Position numbers and translations under genes: made by a program. From assembly GCA_021793035.1 (NCBI GenBank), contig JAJYTM010000018.1:1-11245 (forward strand): a stretch of 11,245 nt of DNA, written 5' to 3'. Shown here piece after piece: positions 5,527 to 11,245 of this stretch; the stretch's first letter is position 1, and each line of letters starts with the position of its first letter. Under the pieces are notes generated by a model. It saw nothing but the letters and a program-made list of their open reading frames with translations. It was not told the origin of the DNA and did no database searches. Origin of the DNA: Microcaldota archaeon (lineage in GTDB: Archaea > Micrarchaeota > Micrarchaeia > Micrarchaeales > Micrarchaeaceae).

Positions 5527-6723
5527 ATGAAAAAGGAATATGATATTAAAAAAGAGATGAAAGTGCTGGAGTCGATACGAGGCTCTGGCACTGAGCTGAT
5601 CAGCGTTTATATACCTCCTGATTTCTCCATAGATGCGGAGATAGGGAAGCTTCGCGACGAGCACAGCCAGTCCGGCAACATAAAGTCTAAGTCGACGAGG
5701 CTCAACGTGCAGGGAGCGATAGACAAGATCATACAGTACCTGAAGCTGTACAAGAACCCTCCGAAGAACGGGCTGGCGATATTCTGCGGCAACGTATCCA
5801 AGGAGCAGGCAAAGCCCAACATAGAGCTTTTCTCGATGGAGCCGCCGCAGCCGGTCAAGTCAAACATATACAGGTGCGATTCTACTTTCCTCCTTGAGCC
5901 GATAGAGGCGATGCTCGAGGCAAAGGATACGTACTGCCTTGTAGTGATGGACGGAAGAGATGCAACCATAGCTACGCTGAAGGGCACGCACGTAAATGTC
6001 GAGAAGACCCTTAGGTCTTTCGCTCATGCGAAGGTAAGGAAGGGAGGGCAGAGCGCGAACAGGTACGAGAGGGCGATATCGGAGAGCATAAGCGATTATT
6101 ACAAAGCGGTATCGGATTCAGTCAACGCCGTGTTCGAGAAGTACAGCTTCAAGCTCAAGGGCCTCATCGTTGGAGGGCCAGGGCCCTCAAAGGAGAACTT
6201 CGTCAAGGAGAAGCAGCTCAACTACCAGGTAAAGGTCCTCGGGATATTCGATACAGGATATACGGACGAGCACATGGGCATAAGCGAGCTGCTGCAGAAG
6301 TCAAAGGAGCTGCTGGTTGAGCAGAGCGCTGTGCACGAGAGGGCAGTCATGGAGAAGTTCCTGAACGAGATATCCAGGAACGGGCTGGCGACGTACGGCT
6401 ACGAGAACGTCAAGAAGGCGATGCTTGCTAACAATGTCACTCTGCTTATAGTAAGCGACGACATAGACATACATGTGGTCCACTACAAGTGCAGCACATG
6501 CAACACGGAGTTCGACAGCCTGGAGGAGGGCCCGCAGAGGAAGCAGAAGCACGAATGCGGAGGCAACCTCGAAGTCGTGAGCGACGTCGATCCGGTCGAT
6601 AATCTGATAGAGATGGCAGACAGGAACAACATTGATGTCGCTTTCGTGTCGTCTGACGGCCAGTATGGGAGAGAACTGCTTCTTGGCTTCCACGGAATTG
6701 CGGCAATGCTGAAATACAGGTAG
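5527..6723 (+). CDS. prf1: Archaeal peptide chain release factor 1 (aRF1)
   Basis: This 398-residue factor recognises all three stop codons in the ribosomal A site and triggers release of the peptide. Stop-codon decoding motifs are NIKS (51-54) and YRCDSTF (115-121). The catalytic GGQ is at 173-175 within RKGGQSANRYER, in the central domain. The C-terminal domain carries a zinc-ribbon-like insertion with C322, C325 and C344 (and H342), near the family position. Length is normal for archaeal factors. It lies downstream of serS in the same direction but has its own TATA box. It is convergent with the surface-protein genes, with 48 bases between the two stop codons. Confidence 0.97.
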   Translation: MKKEYDIKKEMKVLESIRGSGTELISVYIPPDFSIDAEIGKLRDEHSQSGNIKSKSTRLNVQGAIDKIIQYLKLYKNPPKNGLAIFCGNVSKEQAKPNIELFSMEPPQPVKSNIYRCDSTFLLEPIEAMLEAKDTYCLVVMDGRDATIATLKGTHVNVEKTLRSFAHAKVRKGGQSANRYERAISESISDYYKAVSDSVNAVFEKYSFKLKGLIVGGPGPSKENFVKEKQLNYQVKVLGIFDTGYTDEHMGISELLQKSKELLVEQSAVHERAVMEKFLNEISRNGLATYGYENVKKAMLANNVTLLIVSDDIDIHVVHYKCSTCNTEFDSLEEGPQRKQKHECGGNLEVVSDVDPVDNLIEMADRNNIDVAFVSSDGQYGRELLLGFHGIAAMLKYR

Positions 6724-6771
6724 TGCTTACCATCAATGCACATCGTGGTTCGCAATGCGCGGCCTAGTCAT

Positions 6772-7401
6772 TCACGTTATCTGGTAGGCAATGCCGCATT
6801 CGTCCAGGAAATTTGCGTCTCCCGAGAAGTAGAGCTTTGACGGTGTGATGATTGTTCTGTTTACGCTGCTGTAGTTTATGAATACGCTTGGCTTTCCTGC
6901 CCCATAGCCTATGCATTCTGCCCTGGTCGCATTGGTGTAGTTGCTTATGAGCGTGCCCAATGCACCCTGCCTGTATATGCACGAATCGTTGTAAAGGACG
7001 TAGAAATCTATCTGGCTGGCGTTCTTATGGTCCTTTACGGAGCTTGTGAGCTCCTCTATCAGCGCGTTAGAGCATGAGAGCTCAGGGGCGAATGTCGTGC
7101 CGTTGGAGTAGTTGACGTATATGGCAACGCTGCTGGCCTTGTTGAAATTGCTTGCGAAGGCGCTGAAGCTGGTTGGCTTGTATGATATGAGGCCGTAGAA
7201 CAGCGAGCTGAATACAGCCGCGAATATTATGACTATGGCGATTATGGCAAGAGTCTGCCTGCCTATTCCCTCCTTCTTCTGAGGCTCGCCTGACTTGGCA
7301 GGATTGCTCTTCCTCGCCGCCTTTGCTGCGCCCTTCCTGCTAGTCGCGGGCTTGCTTTGTTGCCGCTTTGCGCCTGCATCGTTGATATCCTTGGCTTCCA
7401 T
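6772..7401 (-). CDS. Single-pass membrane protein with four-cysteine ectodomain
   Basis: No known family is recognised. The 209-residue protein has a basic cytoplasmic N-terminus (about 1-48, rich in K, R, A, S, P), one membrane segment at about 50-71 (TLAIIAIVIIFAAVFSSLF), and an outer domain of about 135 residues with several N-x-S/T sequons (NYS, NGT, NAS, NDS, NYT, NAT, NRT). Four cysteines sit at LSC, DSC, AEC and DEC, the last eight residues from the end. The same cysteine order and C-terminal spacing recur in the upstream gene product. The ATG at 7399-7401 is chosen over ATG 7405-7407 because a GTGA site lies six bases before it. It is 20 bases downstream of the 690-residue gene, so the two form an operon. 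Confidence 0.8.
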   Translation of the reverse strand: MEAKDINDAGAKRQQSKPATSRKGAAKAARKSNPAKSGEPQKKEGIGRQTLAIIAIVIIFAAVFSSLFYGLISYKPTSFSAFASNFNKASSVAIYVNYSNGTTFAPELSCSNALIEELTSSVKDHKNASQIDFYVLYNDSCIYRQGALGTLISNYTNATRAECIGYGAGKPSVFINYSSVNRTIITPSKLYFSGDANFLDECGIAYQIT

Positions 7402-7421
7402 GAACATTCACGCCTGCATTT

Positions 7422-9494
7422 TCATTTGAACAGTAATGATAGGTAGCACTCGCTGCCTGACACCGCGCTTCCTCCAGTAGACAGCTCGTTGCCGTATGCT
7501 CCCCTGTACGATATATGGGTTGTTGCGTTGACATTTACCGAGATGAATGGATTGCCAGATCCGAGGAGCTGGTTCATGCAGTCCGAATCGTACACTGCAT
7601 TGCCGCTCGATATTATATCGCACTTGTTGGAACTCTCTGATATCAGCGTCGAATTGACCTTGCTTGATGCAAGGTTCTGCTGCAGGTGCGTTATGCACGA
7701 AGCAACAGATGCGTTGGACAGGTAGCTCTGGTTCAGCATTATTATTACATGGTGCGACGAATATACGCTGCTGGTGAACACTCCAAGAGGCATGTATGAA
7801 TTGGTCCCAGCGGCGAATGCATATGTGACGAATGCGTATATGAGCACTATTATGAACAGGGCTGCAAACAGCATCATCCAGCTTCTTTTAATGCGCTTTT
7901 CATTCTTTATCCTGTGCTTCTTGCTCAGCTTTGCATAAGTGAACCTGTAGAACAGGAACAGCAGTATTATGCCGATTATGAATGACAGAAGCGCGGCGTA
8001 TATGGGTGCCGAAGCCATCTTTGAGCCTATGCTGCCCGGTATTGCAAAGGCAAGGCCGTCCATGAACCATCCATCGACAGACTTTACGAAAACCGGCATG
8101 CTGAAAGGAGCGGAATATTTATTGGCGCTCGCTGTCAGAGAAGCCTCTACAGAGCTCACGTTGCTGAGCTCGGAATAGTTCATCGGCGCAGAGAATTCGG
8201 CAAGGACATTCTGCTGCTGAGAAGCGAGGGACAGCACTGCCTTGTCGTTGGGGTTGTTGAGCTCGGCGCCCAGTATTGCGCCTGAGCTCGCTATCGCCTC
8301 GTTGTATGTTGAGAAATATGCTTTGCTTACGTTCCTGTATGCCGATTCGACCTCATGTATCATGTATGAGAGCGTACGGTTTGACATTGTCATGTTCTGG
8401 TTTATGCCAAGGTTGAGCACCCGTATATAGGTGCTGTTCAACTCTGATGCAAGGCCTGCCAGGGAGGAATTGTAGACCTTCGAGCTTATGTAAGAGGCAT
8501 TGTTGAGCGCAGCCTCGTACAAGGGCCTTGTATAGTTCACAAGCGAGCGGAACTCCGCGCCGTATTCGCTTTGAAGCACGGGCTCAACGTATTGCTCGGC
8601 CAATGCGGTTGCATTCTTGGATATGGTCCTTATGCTGCTGTTAGATACCGGCAGCGAGCTCAGGGAGCTGTCTATCTTCTGTATGTTGCTCGCATCGGTA
8701 GTATTGAAATTCGGTGGCGGGCAGTAGCTCAGGAGCTGGCAGTACCATGGCGACGATAATGTTACTATTACAGGGCAGTTCTTGAAGAGATTATCATTGA
8801 AGCCTGCCGGAGGCGGAAATAGCTGGTTGTACAGCAATGAGGAAGGGGTGCTCGCTATCGTGCTTGTATAGTTGATTACCTGTGGAAGGTAAGAACGCGA
8901 GTTGGATGGGTTGATCGAATTGTACAGGGATTCGAACTTCAGGTAGCTCGAGTTATAAGCGGAATAGCTGTTGTAGAAGTCCTGCATGCCTTTCTCTATG
9001 AATATGGCACTTTCAGGATTCGCAAGCACTGACGTGCATCCTGATAGGTACGTGCAGCCGTACGTTATAGGTATGGATGAATTCGCTATTGTGTAGTTCA
9101 TGCCGGTATAGGTTATGCATAGCGCGAGGTTCGCCTTGCTCTGGTTGTATATCGCAGAAACGTTATGCTGCAGATTGCTTATTGCAGTCATGTTGGGCGA
9201 GAAATGGCTCGGAAGGAACGAATCGAATACGGGATATGCAGCAGAGTAATTGAGCACTATGGAGTAGGGAGATGACAGATTAATGAGTATGAACCTGTAT
9301 GGCTGTATCTGCATCACAGAATACGGCCTGCCATTGACAGTAAGGTTGTAGAATGTTGAGGAATTTATTGTGGAATTAGGGATATATGTTGACAGGAACG
9401 AGTGCAGGCTGGGGCTTATCCCCTGCGCATTTACTTGGACAAGCATTAGCATCGACACAGCTAGGACTATTGACAGAGTCGTGAAGGTTCGCAT
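7422..9494 (-). CDS. Large cell-surface protein with signal peptide and two membrane segments
   Basis: No known family is recognised. The 690-residue protein begins with a signal peptide (residues 1 to about 23, ending VNAQG). A large outer region follows (about 24-495), rich in S, N, Y and A with many glycosylation sequons and a cysteine-containing stretch. Membrane segment one is at 496-515, a strongly basic loop at 516-537 (KLSKKHRIKNEKRIKR), and segment two at 538-562. A second outer domain covers 563-690. The basic loop predicts both large parts outside. The C-terminal domain has four cysteines like the next gene product. The ATG at 9492-9494 is preferred over GTG 9534-9536 because it gives a clean signal peptide and because the TATA box at 9521-9530 lies between the two. 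It may anchor or partner the S-layer protein encoded upstream; that is inference only. Confidence 0.82.
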   Translation of the reverse strand: MRTFTTLSIVLAVSMLMLVQVNAQGISPSLHSFLSTYIPNSTINSSTFYNLTVNGRPYSVMQIQPYRFILINLSSPYSIVLNYSAAYPVFDSFLPSHFSPNMTAISNLQHNVSAIYNQSKANLALCITYTGMNYTIANSSIPITYGCTYLSGCTSVLANPESAIFIEKGMQDFYNSYSAYNSSYLKFESLYNSINPSNSRSYLPQVINYTSTIASTPSSLLYNQLFPPPAGFNDNLFKNCPVIVTLSSPWYCQLLSYCPPPNFNTTDASNIQKIDSSLSSLPVSNSSIRTISKNATALAEQYVEPVLQSEYGAEFRSLVNYTRPLYEAALNNASYISSKVYNSSLAGLASELNSTYIRVLNLGINQNMTMSNRTLSYMIHEVESAYRNVSKAYFSTYNEAIASSGAILGAELNNPNDKAVLSLASQQQNVLAEFSAPMNYSELSNVSSVEASLTASANKYSAPFSMPVFVKSVDGWFMDGLAFAIPGSIGSKMASAPIYAALLSFIIGIILLFLFYRFTYAKLSKKHRIKNEKRIKRSWMMLFAALFIIVLIYAFVTYAFAAGTNSYMPLGVFTSSVYSSHHVIIMLNQSYLSNASVASCITHLQQNLASSKVNSTLISESSNKCDIISSGNAVYDSDCMNQLLGSGNPFISVNVNATTHISYRGAYGNELSTGGSAVSGSECYLSLLFK

Positions 9495-9520
9495 GGAATC
9501 AAGAGATATTTGCACTAAAC

Positions 9521-9530
9521 ATTTATAAAT
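9521..9530 (-). promoter_or_regulatory. TATA box for the surface-protein operon
   Basis: ATTTATAAAT is centred 31 bases before the ATG at 9494, which predicts a start site only a few bases upstream of that ATG, a leaderless transcript. No GGTGA-like site precedes the ATG, in agreement with this. Together with the terminator at 9651-9689 it separates this operon from the S-layer gene. Confidence 0.6.
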
Positions 9531-9650
9531 ATTCACTAGCCCTTCGAGAATTCACGACGATAAGAGCAAGAGCCGCCAATCAGTTGATATAGGCAGATAG
9601 GCAGGGAATACGCCAGATCATGGCAGACAGCGCTATCGCAGGAGAATATG

Positions 9651-9689
9651 AAAAAACAAAAAGAAGAAGGAAAAGAAAAAGAAAAGAAA
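9651..9689 (-). terminator. Pyrimidine-tract terminator of the S-layer gene
   Basis: Downstream of the S-layer stop codon the minus strand is T- and C-rich for 39 bases with one interrupting G. It contains several runs of four to six T. Such T-rich tracts terminate archaeal transcription without a hairpin. A long multi-run tract is typical behind a highly expressed gene, which fits an S-layer protein. Confidence 0.7.
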
Positions 9690-9716
9690 TTACTGTATGT
9701 TGCTAGATGTGCCTAT

Positions 9717-11245
9717 TTAGGAACTTGCCGCCGCTGCGTACAGCTGAGATATGAAGGAGTTCGCTGCCTCGGTTGTCTGCGCTGCAGTGTATCCTGCCAC
9801 CAATATCTGGCTTGTCGATGACGAAGGTATTATCTTGCCTCCAGTCACGTTCAGGTCGGCATTTGTTATGTTCAGGTTCTTCTGGAACGTTGCGCTCAGT
9901 GTGTTCACGTAGCCGCTTCCTACCAGTATCTCTGATCCGTGTGCGTTCGTGTCAAGCACTACCAGCGGGTTCGTTGGCAGGTTTGTCAGAAGCACTGGAG
10001 TGGTCACGTTCTCGGGCATTGATACTACCTTGGATATGCCTGTTATGTTGTATGTGCTTGTTCCTGACAGAGATATCTTTGCTGTTACGTTCGACACTGT
10101 TACGTTCGCTACGTTAGGCACTGCGTTGCCTATCCCTACTGGACCGACTATCTGGAAGTGTTTCAATACTGATGTGTTGCTCGATGGCCCGACTACGAAC
10201 TGCAGCCCGTCAACGCTCTTCGCAAAGTCTACTGTCAATGAACTTGGTGTTATTGATGCTATCTTGCTTCCCCTCTGCGTTATGAAGCCTACTGGTGCGT
10301 CGTTTATTTCATTACCAGTTCCCGAAGTTGGCACATAGGTCATGTTGTTCCTTGTCCCTATTATTGAGTTATTCAACTGGAATAGCGGGCTTGCTGTTAT
10401 GCCTGTCGATGAGTTGCGTATTGCAAAGCCGAGCTGGTCCTGCACCGACTGGTGCCCTGGGACTGCAACTTCATTCATTGTGTATGTAAAGTATGTTTGC
10501 TGACTGTCGCCTGCGCTGGGCTGGTTTGCTGTTAATGCGAATGTTGTGGACTCTGGAGAGTATGTTGCGCTCGATGCACTCATTATTGACTGGTAGCTCT
10601 GGCTTGGAACGCTGTATAGTATTCGTGGGTGTGCATATGAGCTGAATGCTGCTAGTTCAGTTGCTGTTGTTGGGGTATTTGCTGATACTATGACGTTTGC
10701 TCCTGGTATTGCCCTGCTCAGTGTTATTGAGGTTACATTGTATGCAGGGAAGTTGCCTGTGGTAACGTCATTGCTACTTATCGAACCCGAGAACAGCTGC
10801 GTTATGCCACCTGTACTTGTCTTGGCGCCCCTTATTGTTACTGTGACTGTGCTTGTAGGTTGTACGAAGTTGCCTTCTGGGAACGTTATTACAGCGTTTG
10901 CCGTGTAGGCAATGGTGTTGGGGTTTACTGCATTCTCTGTCAGCTGGTACGGAGTCAGGTCATACAGTACTGAGCCGCTTGTCTGGCCTCCGTATGTGAA
11001 TGCGTCCGGTATTGAGCTTGTTACTGTAAGCAGTTGCGCTGGCTCTGTTATGTTGGTTATGTCACCCATGCCGCTGTTGACTCCTGAAGGCGAGTTCGCG
11101 TAAGTCTCGCTGCCCGTGGATAGCGTTGCCGATATTGGATCGTAGTTGCTGCTTGACAGTGTCTGGCCTACGAACTGGAGCTTCCACATAGCCGGATTGG
11201 TTATGAAGTTGAAGCTCTGCCCTGGCAGCAATGTCGTTGGCGTGG
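9717..11245 (-). CDS. S-layer protein, C-terminal 509 residues (N-terminus outside window)
   Basis: The frame is open to the right edge of the window, so the gene starts beyond it; the internal TTG at 11229-11231 is not a start. The sequence is a beta-rich outer-surface protein, high in S, T, N, V and A and nearly free of cysteine, with many N-x-S/T sequons. The last 80 residues match the archaeal S-layer C-terminal pattern: VVLDTNAHGSEILVGSGYVN, then KIIPSSSTSQILVAGYTAAQ, then TTEAANSFISQL. The chain ends AAAASS with no hydrophobic anchor segment, unlike many euryarchaeal S-layer proteins, so it must be held by another protein or by lattice contacts. A strong T-rich terminator follows. The surface-protein operon lies downstream with its own promoter. 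Confidence 0.82.
   Translation of the reverse strand, partial: TPTTLLPGQSFNFITNPAMWKLQFVGQTLSSSNYDPISATLSTGSETYANSPSGVNSGMGDITNITEPAQLLTVTSSIPDAFTYGGQTSGSVLYDLTPYQLTENAVNPNTIAYTANAVITFPEGNFVQPTSTVTVTIRGAKTSTGGITQLFSGSISSNDVTTGNFPAYNVTSITLSRAIPGANVIVSANTPTTATELAAFSSYAHPRILYSVPSQSYQSIMSASSATYSPESTTFALTANQPSAGDSQQTYFTYTMNEVAVPGHQSVQDQLGFAIRNSSTGITASPLFQLNNSIIGTRNNMTYVPTSGTGNEINDAPVGFITQRGSKIASITPSSLTVDFAKSVDGLQFVVGPSSNTSVLKHFQIVGPVGIGNAVPNVANVTVSNVTAKISLSGTSTYNITGISKVVSMPENVTTPVLLTNLPTNPLVVLDTNAHGSEILVGSGYVNTLSATFQKNLNITNADLNVTGGKIIPSSSTSQILVAGYTAAQTTEAANSFISQLYAAAASS

Noticed and set aside
6301..6755. Several minus-strand open frames over the 3' end of the aRF1 gene
   Set aside because: They are antisense to a conserved protein whose GGQ, NIKS and zinc-ribbon motifs are intact, and they overlap each other in different frames.
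9495..9536. Longer start (GTG at 9534) for the 690-residue protein
   Set aside because: It would place the start codon upstream of the TATA box at 9521-9530 and put 14 residues before an otherwise clean signal peptide.
9589..9604. Tandem ATAGGCAG repeat in the gap before the S-layer terminator
   Set aside because: Only two eight-base units in a 120-base gap with no other structure; chance is sufficient.

Overview
The window reads as archaeal chromosome. It carries an archaeal-type class I release factor (aRF1) with its GGQ and NIKS motifs, an archaeal-type PRPP synthetase, the C-terminal part of an S-layer protein, TATA-box promoters placed as in archaea, GGTGA-like ribosome binding sites and a pyrimidine-tract terminator. 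The codon composition, the N-glycosylation-rich surface proteins and the gene set would suit a DPANN archaeon of the Micrarchaeota/ARMAN kind. That assignment is recognition by eye, not a search result.

Layout from left to right. Positions 1-1111 (minus strand) hold an AbiE toxin-antitoxin pair: AbiEii, cut by the window edge, and AbiEi. A 46-bp two-arm dyad over the TATA box lies directly upstream. Positions 1211-1543 (minus) encode a CsaA-type tRNA-binding protein. Positions 1567-3040 are a small insertion in a tRNA-Leu(UAG) gene. A perfect 65-bp direct repeat, made of tRNA nucleotides 21-85, brackets one gene for an AAA ATPase of the DUF4143 family. The intact tRNA-Leu is at 2976-3060. The repeat copy at 1567-1631 is a 5'-truncated tRNA whose sequence encodes the last five residues and the stop codon of the ATPase; that stop codon is the tRNA anticodon TAG.

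Positions 3095-3994 (minus) are prs, divergent from serS (4080-5381, plus), which is followed by the aRF1 gene (5527-6723, plus). These form a housekeeping block for nucleotide supply and translation. Convergent with aRF1 is a minus-strand cell-surface block: a 209-residue single-pass protein (6772-7401), a 690-residue protein with a signal peptide and two membrane segments (7422-9494), and the C-terminal 509 residues of an S-layer protein (9717 to the window end). The 209-residue protein and the C-terminal domain of the 690-residue protein share a four-cysteine ectodomain, so one probably arose from the other.

The most interesting part is the left 3 kb. Two accessory modules, AbiE and the ATPase insertion, bracket csaA at a tRNA-Leu site. 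The insertion carries no integrase, and its single gene is fused in frame to the tRNA remnant. No stretch over 300 bases lacks a gene.
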